Assembly: GCF_000364225.2 (NCBI RefSeq)
Contig: NZ_AQFT02000001.1
Coordinates: 2,418,001 to 2,482,000, forward strand
From: Eubacterium plexicaudatum ASF492
GTDB lineage: Bacteria > Bacillota > Clostridia > Lachnospirales > Lachnospiraceae
Direction of reading: 5' to 3'
Length of the DNA: 64,000 bases
In this document: in pieces, positions 1 to 8,459 of the stretch
Numbering within the stretch: the stretch's first letter is position 1
Layout: every line of letters starts with the position of its first letter
Notes under the pieces: generated by a model
What the model was told of the DNA's origin: nothing
What the model saw: the letters and a program-made list of their open reading frames with translations, nothing else
Databases searched by the model: none
Program-made: the position numbers and the translations under genes

Positions 1-227
1 TTCAACCTTTTCGCAAAGCCAAAGAAATTCAGCTTTTCATCTTTCTCATCCCCGCTCTCATCCCCTGTCAGTTTATCAATTTGCGGACTGCTTTTGACTG
101 TTAAATAGATATCATGTTGTTCGCACCATGCCTGGTTTGTGAGGCCGGAGTCCCTGCATTGTCGAATCACATCCGGCCAGTACTGAAGTTTTACCTGCTT
201 ATCCGGAGTAAAAGTGGAAATGTCCAT
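1..227 (-). pseudogene. IS66 TnpA-like N-terminal fragment, runs off the left edge
   Basis: The frame starts at an ATG with an AAAGGGG ribosome binding site and continues beyond base 1. The first ~40 residues (including VIRQCRDSGLTNQAWCEQHD) match the helix-turn-helix start of IS66 accessory protein TnpA, and the same pattern occurs in the complete IS66 at 11220. After that the sequence becomes acidic and no longer resembles TnpA, so a junction near base 108 is likely. TnpA is an accessory factor for IS66 transposition. With the 3' end missing, I call it a remnant fused to unknown coding sequence. Confidence 0.55.
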
Positions 228-249
228 GAGTATTCCCCTTTGTTTGGAT

Positions 250-283
250 TTAGAGTTTTTGGAGTGAACTCTAAAAACTCTAA
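250..283. repeat. 34-bp near-perfect palindrome upstream of the IS66 fragment
   Basis: Two 16-base arms, TTAGAGTTTTTGGAGT and its complement with one mismatch, are separated by GA. It lies just upstream of the start codon at 227, so it could be an operator. It could also be a remnant insertion end. Confidence 0.5.
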
Positions 284-734
284 CCCTAAGTTTACAGGAG
301 AAAGCTAAATGTTTCACTACACGTTCTTATTTGACGCTTACGTTGTGTTATACTTTTTTAGAGTACAGTAATGAAAACAATATTTATCTGAATATAGGTT
401 CAGCTTTCTGCAGCACAATCTAATCCCGCTTAATATTATCATTTTTTCTTCATAAATAAGTTTTAATGATAAATCAACACTTTTAGATTCTCGTTGCCTA
501 CGACGGCTTACGGTAATCTACCGCTTCAACACTCGGACTTCGACCAAACGCAAGTATCAAGGCATCTGTACCTTATCCAGCAGAGCTAACCACAGCCTGC
601 TTGCGGCATGAGCCTGATCGCTCGTTCTGTCCGGGAAGAAATATTTCCCAAAAACAGAAGTCATGGCGGGCCTGTCACTCAGTACATTTACCATTCGTAT
701 CCGGTTCTCTTTTTATTCAGTTGTCAAGGAGCAG
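284..734. other. intergenic stretch without a recognisable gene
   Basis: No frame here is convincing on either strand. The short open frames show no ribosome binding site and no family resemblance. The sequence looks like leader or intergenic DNA of an integrative element. Confidence 0.4.
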
Positions 735-803
735 AAGGCTTATGAAAGGTAACAGAACCTCGGGCCACTGTGCCCCGAAGTTCTGTTACCTTTCATAAGC
801 CTT
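735..803. terminator. long perfect hairpin downstream of the sigma-like gene
   Basis: Two perfectly complementary 24-base arms (735-758 and 780-803) are extended inward by TCGGG/CCCGA around a short loop. On the plus strand it is followed by TTTTCATTTTT, as in a rho-independent terminator. It lies downstream of the sigma-like gene that the IS1380 element splits, so it was probably its terminator or a regulatory stem-loop. Confidence 0.6.
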
Positions 804-861
804 TTCATTTTTGAAGCAAAAACGGTACGCCTTACAAAAATTTTTTCAAATATTTTCTAAG

Positions 862-2515
862 CCCGAATTATTCACGGCAGTATAAACTCACATAAAATCC
901 GCCGTAGTTACCATTACAATCACTCCTGATACCTCACTCTGTCGCAAGATAGCCTAAAAATGGGCAGACTTCTCCTATGATAGGGTTAGAAATTTATTGT
1001 GGCTGTCAAGGTCCATTAACAGTTGTTATTCCAACTGTGGCTGCAGGTTACGGATGTTTTCCAGTGTCTCGTAGAATTCTTTCTTGTAGGGACAGCTGCT
1101 GCATAGCTTGAAATATTTATATCGTGCTGATTTTACCACCCTTGCGGCTATCTTCAGCAGTTTTAATCGTATGGTATCAATGCGCTGTTTTCTCATGCTG
1201 ACAGCAAGCGCCAATCGTCTAAACCAATTGAATAGGTTATAAGCTAACGCATGAACCAGAAGGCGGTTCGCGTTTACCAGCTTTGAGGAACTGCTTACAG
1301 AGGCAAAGTCAAAACCGCTTTTGCATTCCTTGATGAAATTTTCCATTTTGCCTCTTCCGCAATAGAACTGGATCACCTGATAAGGTTCCATTTCCAGTGT
1401 TGTGACAATAAAGGTATACAGATGGACCATCTGCCCATACGGCTTTTCTATTTTAAAGACCACCCTGCGTGGATGGTTCCATGAACCGGCCTGGTACAGG
1501 AATTCCCCATACTCGACGGCGTAATCTACCTGGTTGAATTTCGTTGCGCGGTACAGTGCCTGGTTTTCCTCTTCTGCCAATTCACGGAGTTTTGCGTTCT
1601 CCTTGAGCCGGATGGCATATTTGCAGTTTTTATCTTCAAGAACTTCATACAGGTCTGGTGACGCAAAGCCACTGTCACCGCGAAGAAAAAGCGGCATATC
1701 CGGGAAATCGCAGAGAAATTCATCCAGAAGGGACTTCATAAAAATATCTGCCTCTTTGCTGCAATACATGGTGCCGTCACGAAGCTGTGCTTTTAGCAGA
1801 TCGCCGGTCAGCCCGTCGTAGCATAACAGCGGATGATAACCGTGGGCCTGATAATGGTAGTTGAAACCTTCCCCTTCCTGATTCCCATAGACATCAAGAA
1901 GTGTGGAATCAATATCAAAAAGCATGAATTCCGGTTTCTTTATGGAATAGATGACTTTACGGAGTTCACGGGTGATCTGGTTTAACTGGCTGATCGTATC
2001 TCCATCCATGCGGTTAAAAAAGCGTGACAGGGTAGGCTGGGATGCCAGGGCATCCTTCTCTAAAATAACTGTCATAACAGGTTCGTTTGTCAGTTCGTCC
2101 GCACAGTCATCCTCAAAGTAGGAACTGATAATCTGGTAAATTACCTGCATCAGATTCGTATCATCCTTATGGACGCGGAACCAAGCGGTATCATTGGTTT
2201 TGAACATACGGTTAACGAGCTTGACCGCTCCAATCTTAACCAGGAACTCTTTGAACAGGAGAAGTCCTGCATCGGAGGATAAATCGCCTCCGTCAAAATT
2301 AATTTTAATTTGGCTATTGCTTTCTAAGCTTATGGTGTTTAATATATCCATATAAAGACCCTTTCTTTGGTTTTGATTTGGAGTAGACACCTAAATTTTA
2401 CCATAGATAGAGGTCTTTTTCTATTCACTAAATAAGTGAAAAGCAATATTCAATTAAAATACAGTAACTGTGCGGGTTTCAGCAGTTAATGCTGTTATTC
2501 CGTGAATAATTCAGG
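862..2515 (-). mobile_element. complete IS1380-family insertion sequence
   Basis: The element is bounded by 16-bp inverted repeats, CCCGAATTATTCACGG on the left and the complement of CCTGAATTATTCACGG on the right, with one mismatch. It is flanked by an exact 5-bp target duplication CTAAG (857-861 and 2516-2520). At 1654 bp with one transposase it has typical IS1380 organisation. The intact duplication points to a simple and fairly recent insertion, here into the 3' end of the sigma-like gene. Confidence 0.9.
1026..2351 (-). CDS. IS1380-family transposase
   Basis: A 441-residue DDE transposase that would catalyse cut-and-paste movement of the element at 862-2515. The family block DIDSTLLDVYGNQEG lies near residue 150, with LRGDSGFASPDLYEVLE further on and a basic C-terminal helical region. 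An upstream in-frame ATG exists, but the ATG at 2351 is preceded by AAAGGGTC at good spacing, so I start there. The frame is full length and unbroken, and the terminal repeats are present, so the element may still be active. Confidence 0.92.
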   Translation of the reverse strand: MDILNTISLESNSQIKINFDGGDLSSDAGLLLFKEFLVKIGAVKLVNRMFKTNDTAWFRVHKDDTNLMQVIYQIISSYFEDDCADELTNEPVMTVILEKDALASQPTLSRFFNRMDGDTISQLNQITRELRKVIYSIKKPEFMLFDIDSTLLDVYGNQEGEGFNYHYQAHGYHPLLCYDGLTGDLLKAQLRDGTMYCSKEADIFMKSLLDEFLCDFPDMPLFLRGDSGFASPDLYEVLEDKNCKYAIRLKENAKLRELAEEENQALYRATKFNQVDYAVEYGEFLYQAGSWNHPRRVVFKIEKPYGQMVHLYTFIVTTLEMEPYQVIQFYCGRGKMENFIKECKSGFDFASVSSSSKLVNANRLLVHALAYNLFNWFRRLALAVSMRKQRIDTIRLKLLKIAARVVKSARYKYFKLCSSCPYKKEFYETLENIRNLQPQLE

Positions 2516-2912
2516 CTAAGTTCTTCAGCCCCCGCTCAATCGCCATACGCACCACCTTTTCATCCACTCCCTCAGCCCGGGCAATATCCTTTTTTGTCAT
2601 TCCAAGAATGAAATGAGCATAAGTCCGTTTTGCCTGTTTATCCGGCATACTGGAAATAGCTGCGTGAAGTTCCTGCATGGAAATCTTGCGTTCATACAGT
2701 TCATGGGGAGAAAGAGAAACAAATACCGCTTCATGCTTCAGCCCATCATCCCGGTCAAGGGAATAGTAGGCTTTATGGCGGTAGATACGCAGACGGTAAG
2801 CCGCCTCTTTCCGGTCAAATTCCTTGAATATTCCAGCAACTTCCTCTGATACTTCCATAAAACAATCTGATGTATAGAATGGGTAATAGTCCCGCAAATT
2901 GATAATAGCCAT
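2511..2912 (-). CDS. sigma-factor-like helix-turn-helix protein, 3' end replaced by an IS
   Basis: A 133-residue protein of the small sigma-70-like type carried by Tn1549/Tn916-related conjugative elements. The C-terminal part (TKKDIARAEGVDEKVVRMAIERGLKNL) is a region 4-like helix-turn-helix. The start at 2912 follows AGAGG; the longer upstream reading is probably leader. The IS1380 insertion changes only the very end: the protein now ends KNLA-stop, while joining the flanking DNA predicts KNLENI-stop. The DNA-binding part is intact, so it may still work. It probably regulates element genes, inferred from family only. Confidence 0.75.
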   Translation of the reverse strand: MAIINLRDYYPFYTSDCFMEVSEEVAGIFKEFDRKEAAYRLRIYRHKAYYSLDRDDGLKHEAVFVSLSPHELYERKISMQELHAAISSMPDKQAKRTYAHFILGMTKKDIARAEGVDEKVVRMAIERGLKNLA

Positions 2913-3382
2913 ATAGACCTCTGTTTCGGTTGTTGGTTGACAAGTGACCGAAACGGAACCGGCGGGGAACGGCACTGGGGCTGGACTTCGGGCCAATATG
3001 ACCCGGAAGCTGTCCCATAAAACAGAAAAACGCTCGGACGGCATGAAGCCATACGGACGCATGAAATTGTATTATCGTTTTTAGAGTTATTTATTTCATA
3101 TTGGTTGCCAGAGCTATCCGCCAATGGTGGAGGGCTTTTTTTGATAAGCTAAATGGGTACAAAATAAATAAGAACATGGCGATACCTCCCTGATACCGTC
3201 GTGTTCTTAAAAATGGGCGACTTTAATACACCCTCCATATTCTAAATTGAGCGGTCTCGGAAACTCTTTAAGCCCGAATTTCCGCTCTTTTTTCATGTTC
3301 TTCTTTTTTGCTTTCCTCCATATCCCGGAAAACATTTTTGTTAAATTTTCAAAAAAGTATTGACATATAAGTCAAAATGTGC
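2913..3382. other. leader and intergenic region upstream of the sigma-like gene
   Basis: No gene is supported. The segment next to 2912 contains short open frames in several phases without ribosome binding sites, like the long untranslated leaders before such regulators. A TTGACatataaGTCAA inverted repeat near 3360, containing a consensus -35 hexamer, may be a promoter or operator for the transposase at 3491. Confidence 0.35.
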
Positions 3383-3423
3383 GGCGCGTTTGGTGACCAT
3401 ATACGCCAGTCACCAAACGCGCC
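3383..3423. repeat. 15-bp-arm perfect hairpin before a transposase
   Basis: Arms GGCGCGTTTGGTGAC (3383-3397) and its exact complement (3409-3423) enclose an 11-base loop. It lies about 70 bases upstream of the transposase start at 3491. It may be an element end, a transcription barrier against read-in, or an operator; no T-run follows. Confidence 0.6.
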
Positions 3424-3490
3424 CCTTGTAGTTAAGAAGCGTCTGTGCCACACGCACAGCATTAAACTAAACTACTAGGAGGTGCACTTT

Positions 3491-4321
3491 ATGATCAAGT
3501 ACTGGCAGCCCATGCAAGATTACAAGTACTTTCTCAACGAATCCAAAGTCCATTTCGATTCCTCTGAAAGAGTCCGACTCCATACGGAGCTTTGGAAACC
3601 ATGGCAGAAACTCCGCCTTTTCGATACCGATAAGGCCATGGAGTTCCTTCTGCCCTTTTACTCCAACACTGGCAGGCCCGCTAAGAACCAGCCACAAATC
3701 TTAAGGTCTTTTATCCTTTTCTTTCTTCTATTTTCAGAAGGTTTGGCCAAGCTATCCCTTACCCTTTGGGTCGACAGGCTCAAACATGACCGCCTCCTTG
3801 CCGCTCTCATCGGCTGCACTACGGATTCCCTGCCGCCCCTCGGTTCTTATTTTGACTTCATGGACAGGCTCTGGGCTGCACCGCCAACGGACTTATATGC
3901 GCGGGACAAACTGCTTCCGGCTTCCTGGAACACCAAAAAGCCGGATAAGCCCAAAGGCAAAAAACAGAAAGCACAGGAGGCAAAGCCCAAAATCACAGAA
4001 TCTATCGAAAAACGGCTCATGGGCTGGAAGGATATCCCTTTTAACTTTGAAGGGCGGCTGCAGCGCTTCTTCTATCACGTGGCTGTCCTGCCTTCCATGG
4101 AATCCGGCCTCATACCAAGGGAACACCTTACGGTTTCCGGAGACGGCACCGCCGTGCATGTCCCGGATACCCTCTATCTTTTCTGCGAAAGACGCACAGA
4201 CCGCATCAAGGGGCTTGTATGGGAAGGGGACGGCTGGCTCCTGTTATACAAGCGGCTTTCGGAAAGCCGTTTCCAGTGGCCGCGCACCCCGGAGGAGGTG
4301 CGTGAATTAACGCCGCAGTGA
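3491..4321 (+). pseudogene. transposase N-terminal part fused to an IS66 TnpB fragment
   Basis: The start ATG follows AGGAGG. Residues 1 to ~225 resemble the N-terminal part of a DDE transposase seen in Clostridia (KYWQPMQDYKYFLNESKVHF at the start, SGDGTAVH near the end, probably the first catalytic Asp). From about base 4166 the frame switches to IS66 TnpB sequence (TLYLFCERRTDRIKGLVWEG, then FQWPRTPEEVRELTPQ) and stops. The rest of the first transposase is missing, so this is a recombination chimera, not a working enzyme. I do not assign the first part to a named IS family. Confidence 0.7.
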
Positions 4322-4628
4322 ACAGGAGAAATACCTGAAAGTATTCCTGGACGATGGTGAAGTGCCGATGGACAATAACGCTGCGGAGCAGTCCATCCGT
4401 GGGTTTTGCATTGGCAAGAAAAACTGGGTGATGATTGATACCATTGCCGGAGCAAAGACCAGCGCTATCATCTACAGCATTGCGGAAACTGCAAAAGCAA
4501 ACAATCTGAAACCGTATGACTATTTTGAATATCTGCTTACCGAGATCCCGAAGCATCCGGATGATACAGACCGCAGTTTTCCGGACGACCTGCTCCCCTG
4601 GTCGCCAAGTCTGCCGGAAGCCTGGTAA
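4317..4628 (+). pseudogene. IS66 TnpC C-terminal fragment
   Basis: Directly after the TnpB fragment, in another frame, comes the end of an IS66 transposase: EKYLKVFLDDGEVPMDNNAA, then GFCIGKKNWVMIDTIAGAKT and a final LLPWSPSLPEAW. The third catalytic Glu lies in DNNAAEQ. An internal deletion has joined late tnpB to late tnpC and removed most of the element. The fragment has no start codon of its own. Confidence 0.8.
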
Positions 4629-4646
4629 AAATGAAGTGAAATAAAG

Positions 4647-4691
4647 ACTGGAGCAAATCTGTTTCTATCATACAGGTTTGCTCCAGTTTTG
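4647..4691 (+). terminator. rho-independent terminator after the IS66 fragment
   Basis: A 16-base stem ACTGGAGCAAATCTGT pairs with ACAGGTTTGCTCCAGT with one mismatch across a nine-base loop and is followed by TTTT. It ends transcription coming from the transposase remnants. Confidence 0.7.
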
Positions 4692-4782
4692 TATAGGTAC
4701 TCACTATTTACCGTTTACCTTTGTTTTGCTATCAATTCATTCTCTGACATGCTGGGAACGGTGTCCTTAATACAAAAAATAA

Positions 4783-5574
4783 TTAACTGCTTGCACTTTC
4801 ATATCTGTGTACTCCATATGACCAAAATGATAATGCAAAAAAAGTAAAAATACACACAATTGCTACTCCAAAAAACAGACCCTTTACTGACAATGCCCCT
4901 ATAAATGCTTGTGTCGGCAACGTTGCAATGATTCCATATGGCAATACACAATAAAAAATAAACTTATAAATTCCATAAAAAGCAATGCCTGGTATTTTCA
5001 AACACAATTCAATCGCTGTCTCCTCAATTTTCGTTAAATTGTTTACAGAGAAAACAAAAAAAGCAAAGCATCGTATCAAGAGTTCCATATCGTAGTACAG
5101 TATCGTCATCATAAAAACCAGAAACAGATATTTAATAATATTAGACCATGAAAAACCCATATCTATTTCTTTCACCCCATACGCAATAATACATGCACTG
5201 AAAGCCAATAGCGGTATGGAACCCGGATTTATTTTTTCAAAAGTAATTCGCAATAGCGGATTTACCGGTTTGGTCAGATACAAATCCAGTTCACCTGTTT
5301 GTATTTTTTCAGGTATGGAAATCACTCCAAAAAAGTAAATTGTCATGTTAAGGGCATTGATCAGGGAAAATGTTCCTACAAAAACAAGAATTTCTCCATG
5401 CCCCCATCCACGAATTTTATCCACATGCCCGTAAATTGCCTCAAAGGCAAAAAGCTGAACCAGAAAATAACTGGTGTCAATAAAAAACGGTCCAAAAAAT
5501 CCCAACCGGAATGTCATAATATGGGATAGCCTTAATTTCATTAATTCTGTCAAAAATTTAAAATTATCTTTCAT
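4783..5574 (-). CDS. ABC-2 family exporter permease, second subunit
   Basis: A 263-residue hydrophobic protein with about six membrane segments, matching the ABC2_membrane_6 (DUF990) permease type. Typical features are the early HIMTFRLGFFGPFFIDTSYF segment and the GELDLYLTKPVNPLLR loop after the third membrane segment. It overlaps the upstream permease by 4 bases and is the last gene of an ATPase-permease-permease operon. The two permeases would form the membrane channel driven by the ATPase at 6369. The substrate is unknown. Confidence 0.82.
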   Translation of the reverse strand: MKDNFKFLTELMKLRLSHIMTFRLGFFGPFFIDTSYFLVQLFAFEAIYGHVDKIRGWGHGEILVFVGTFSLINALNMTIYFFGVISIPEKIQTGELDLYLTKPVNPLLRITFEKINPGSIPLLAFSACIIAYGVKEIDMGFSWSNIIKYLFLVFMMTILYYDMELLIRCFAFFVFSVNNLTKIEETAIELCLKIPGIAFYGIYKFIFYCVLPYGIIATLPTQAFIGALSVKGLFFGVAIVCIFTFFALSFWSYGVHRYESASS

Positions 5575-6365
5575 ATTCCTGCTCCGTCATATTTCATTCG
5601 ATAATGTTCATAAGTTACTTGATTTAAAACAATAAAGAAAATGCACCATATACTTAAAACAAATAAGCCTGTCACTGCTTCATCCTCACATTTTCCTATA
5701 AACAGCATACTTGGGAGATATGTAACATAATAGAACGGCAGAAATCTCATGCTGGCTATCACCCATTCCGGCAAAAGTGCAAGGGGAATCACCGCTCCTG
5801 TCACAACTGCTGATAAATTATCCTTAATCATGAGAAAGGTACTGATCTCCTCAAATTTTAAAGTTAAAATCCCAAGGAAATAATTAAGCTGAGCCATAAA
5901 CAGCAGACCTAAAACAACCATGATCATTCCGCATAGCAAGATCTTCAAATTGACTGTATGTACAATGGAAATCCTGAACAAACAAAACCACAGAATAGTT
6001 GCTAAAAAGCCAATGCCTGAAGAAAATGCAAGCTTCCCGACCTCCATCGCCACAAAATAGCCCTGTGTCTGTACCGGTATCACCATATATTTTGAAAAAG
6101 TGCCGTTTCTCAACATCCCCGTCATCTGCTGGCTGATTTCAGCAGACTTTTCCATCTGGAATAGATAGGAACTTATGATATAGTAAGAAATCATGGTGTG
6201 AAATTTCAATCCTGCTATCTGCTCTTTTCCTTCAAACAAAATACTCCATAAGATCCATGCAAACAATATCTTAGCCACTGACAGAATCACATCAACAAAT
6301 ACATCTGCTCTCCATATTAACTGCGCTTTCATATATGCCCTAGCAATTTCCAAATATTTCTTCAC
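5571..6365 (-). CDS. ABC-2 family exporter permease, first subunit
   Basis: A 264-residue membrane protein of the same DUF990 type as its neighbour, with about six predicted helices. The loop GMLRNGTFSKYMVIPVQTQG corresponds to the permease-typical loop also seen in the second subunit. It starts 3 bases after the ATPase stop and overlaps the next permease, so the three are translationally coupled. Paired, non-identical DUF990 permeases with one ATPase are the usual arrangement. Confidence 0.82.
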   Translation of the reverse strand: MKKYLEIARAYMKAQLIWRADVFVDVILSVAKILFAWILWSILFEGKEQIAGLKFHTMISYYIISSYLFQMEKSAEISQQMTGMLRNGTFSKYMVIPVQTQGYFVAMEVGKLAFSSGIGFLATILWFCLFRISIVHTVNLKILLCGMIMVVLGLLFMAQLNYFLGILTLKFEEISTFLMIKDNLSAVVTGAVIPLALLPEWVIASMRFLPFYYVTYLPSMLFIGKCEDEAVTGLFVLSIWCIFFIVLNQVTYEHYRMKYDGAGI

Positions 6366-6368
6366 GTT

Positions 6369-7340
6369 TCACACCCCCTTATAGATACGCTCTACTACAG
6401 AGCCTATTTCTTCTTCCTCAATTCCAATATCCCGGATCGGATAATGACCTATATACGATTCCAGAACTTTTTCTGTATTTTGTTTTGGTATTTCAAGCAC
6501 CAGCTTGTCATTTGTTTTTTCTAATATCATGCAATATTCCGGGACATCAGGCTCTACGCTATGCTCAAAGTATATCGTCATTTTCTTGCTCTTCTGGTAT
6601 TGTTCAAATAACATATCCGTATCGCCGTCATATATTTTTCTGCCGTAATTTACTACAATAGAGCGTTTGCATAATGCCTTAATATCCTCCATATAATGTG
6701 AAGTTAGCAGGATGGTCGTCCCTCTCGATTCATTTATATTTTTCAAAAAAGTCCGAATCTGTTTACTTGCCACAGCATCCAGTCCAATTGTCGGCTCGTC
6801 TAAAAACAGTATTTTTGGATTATGAAGCAATGCAACAATCAATTCCATTTTCATCCTTTCTCCTAATGATAATGTCCTTACCTGTACATCCATAAGCTCC
6901 TGCACCTGAAACAGCTCCACAAAAAAGTTCTTATTTTTCCTATACTCGTCTTCCGGAATACGATATATTTCTTTAAACAGTCTCAGCGTATCCTCCGCTG
7001 TCAGCTCAAAAAACAACTGACTTTTCTGCCCCATAACTACCGCATATTGCTGCTTAAATGCCTTCTCCAGCTTATTAGGATAAAATCCCATAACCTGAAT
7101 TTCGCCACCTGTTGGCGCAATAATACCAGTCAGCATCTTCACTAAGGTAGTTTTACCCGCTCCATTCGGACCAATCAATCCTATAAACTCACCCTCATCC
7201 ACATCCATGTTAAAGGCATCTACCGCAATTTTTTCTTCATATTCTCTATGGAACAGACCCTTAATACTTCCTATCATTCCCTCCTGCTTTTTATACCGTT
7301 TATACTTTTTCGTTATATTTTCTGTCCGTATCATCTTCAT
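6369..7340 (-). CDS. ABC exporter ATPase
   Basis: A 323-residue ATP-binding subunit. Walker A is GPNGAGKT near residue 60, the signature is LSLGERMK, Walker B is ILFLDEPTIGLD, and the switch His lies in LLTSHYMED. The ~80 residues beyond the nucleotide-binding domain fit a NatA/DUF990-partner ATPase. The start at 7340 is chosen over one five codons upstream because TTGGAGG precedes it by eight bases. It is the first gene of the operon ending at 4783. No regulator is next to it, so this set differs from the Bce-like sets further on. Confidence 0.85.
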   Translation of the reverse strand: MKMIRTENITKKYKRYKKQEGMIGSIKGLFHREYEEKIAVDAFNMDVDEGEFIGLIGPNGAGKTTLVKMLTGIIAPTGGEIQVMGFYPNKLEKAFKQQYAVVMGQKSQLFFELTAEDTLRLFKEIYRIPEDEYRKNKNFFVELFQVQELMDVQVRTLSLGERMKMELIVALLHNPKILFLDEPTIGLDAVASKQIRTFLKNINESRGTTILLTSHYMEDIKALCKRSIVVNYGRKIYDGDTDMLFEQYQKSKKMTIYFEHSVEPDVPEYCMILEKTNDKLVLEIPKQNTEKVLESYIGHYPIRDIGIEEEEIGSVVERIYKGV

Positions 7341-7387
7341 GTTTAAAACCTCCAAATGAAATATAGTTTAGTTCGAGACACAAAAAA

Positions 7388-7424
7388 CGTGGTTTCTGCC
7401 TATCATAAATAGACTGAAACCACG
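7388..7424. repeat. 9-bp-arm inverted repeat upstream of the exporter operon
   Basis: CGTGGTTTC and its complement flank a 19-base spacer about 50 bases upstream of the ATPase start. It could be an operator or a leader stem-loop. No T-run supports a terminator. Confidence 0.4.
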
Positions 7425-7786
7425 AATCCATATGTCTCAAATTGACGTAGCAAAACAAGGCTTTCCATGAAAGGATACCTGCAATGTCTCAAAACTTGCA
7501 CTCCATTTCATAGTTGGTCTAAAACAAAAAAGCATGATCTCTACAGTCTCATACTTTCCCTTTTTCTCATTCATCAAAACAAGACAATAATTCCCAGTAT
7601 ATGCAGTATTCTGTAAGGCAGAAACAACCAGCATTCAATAATGCTGAAAAGGGTACCACAAATAAAACACTATCCCTAGTGCTTACCACTTGCAACGCTT
7701 ACCCTCTTTATTAAATTTAGTTGTTCTTTGGCATTACAGATACCACCGACATATACATACCTACCTTTTCTTTAAAATATGAATCC
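7425..7786. other. stretch without a supported gene
   Basis: A 65-residue minus-strand open frame (7437-7634) lacks a convincing ribosome binding site and family match. The AT-rich part after 7650 shows nothing clear. Confidence 0.35.
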
Positions 7787-8302
7787 ATATTAACTCATAA
7801 CTTTTCCAGTGTCAATATTTATTTAATAGATATTTTAATTATGGTGGTATTTCCGATAATTGTTTTCATGACTTTATATTTTTTATCCGTTTCTTTTTCC
7901 ATCCATTTTGCCCATTTTATCAACCATTGTTATTTTCAGAAACCATGCCTCATCCTTCCCATAAGTTTCATGCTCCATCAGGAAGACTTTTCCACATAAT
8001 AAGAGGCCACAACGCCCGCTTTATTCAACACAAGCACATCTCTGACGCTGATTGAATGTCCATAACAGTTTCCTGTCAAACCGCTTGCAAATCTGTTCCG
8101 GCCCATCTCCCGGCCGGATCCGTGCCAGATAGATTGTTGTACGGTATTAGCATAAATACCACACATTCTACCCCCATATTCCTCCAAGACTTCCCCTGAG
8201 GCATCATGCGCTAAGTGCATTCCGTCCAAATTCTTCCGGATTGCATCCTCGATGGCCTTTTTACAATCAAAGTTCAGCTTACTTGAATCCAGGTAATCAT
8301 CC
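7787..8302. repeat. 516-bp direct repeat, left copy, flanking the IS1634-family element
   Basis: By eye this segment is identical to 10364-10879 over its whole length, with a constant offset of 2577 bases at both ends. It abuts the insertion element at 8303. It is best explained as an unusually long target-site duplication, because long variable duplications are known for IS1634-type elements. It contains most of a gene remnant and 190 bases of AT-rich DNA. Confidence 0.85.
7978..8302 (-). pseudogene. DUF3849-like gene remnant, left duplicated copy
   Basis: The minus-strand frame contains KKAIEDAIRKNLDGMHLAHD and VLEEYGGR, resembling DUF3849-type proteins of conjugative elements. It ends with GNCYGHSISVRDVLVLNKAG, which resembles the YodL-like module that accompanies such proteins. 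The 5' end is cut by the insertion element: upstream of 8302 the frame enters the IS (MQNNGD). The identical right copy is at 10555. It is not expected to be functional. Confidence 0.6.
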
Positions 8303-8347
8303 CCGTTGTTTTGCAACCCCTAATAGATACTTTCATTCATAAAACCT

Positions 8348-8375
8348 TAATCCACCCGCAATAGCTGGATTTTTT
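8348..8375 (+). terminator. terminator at the left end of the IS1634-family element
   Basis: AATCCA pairs with TGGATT across an 11-base loop, followed by a T-run. It would stop transcripts entering the element from the left. Confidence 0.5.
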
Positions 8376-8410
8376 TACGTCAAGTCTTATGTATTTTTTG
8401 TTGTATTATA

Positions 8411-8439
8411 TTGTGTTTCACGTGAAACAATGGTATAAT
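8411..8439 (+). promoter_or_regulatory. transposase promoter overlapped by a parS-like site
   Basis: A -35 box TTGTGT (8411-8416) and a consensus -10 TATAAT (8434-8439) are exactly 17 bases apart, 21 bases before the transposase start at 8460. The perfect palindrome TGTTTCACGTGAAACA (8414-8429) covers half of the -35 box and most of the spacer. This 16-mer equals the parS sequence bound by ParB/Spo0J in Firmicutes, so ParB binding could block the promoter. The repression is inference. Confidence 0.7.
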
Positions 8440-8459
8440 ATTCTTCAGGAGGTGATTTT

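Noticed and set aside
3786..4310. 174-residue plus-strand open frame
   Set aside because: Overlaps the transposase chimera in another phase and lacks a start signal.
7437..7634. 65-residue minus-strand open frame before the exporter operon
   Set aside because: No ribosome binding site, no motif, and it lies in non-conserved intergenic DNA.
7787..8302. The 516-bp repeats as part of the element, like long terminal repeats
   Set aside because: They contain part of a host-element gene that continues only outside the right copy, and inverted ends are found just inside the repeats.
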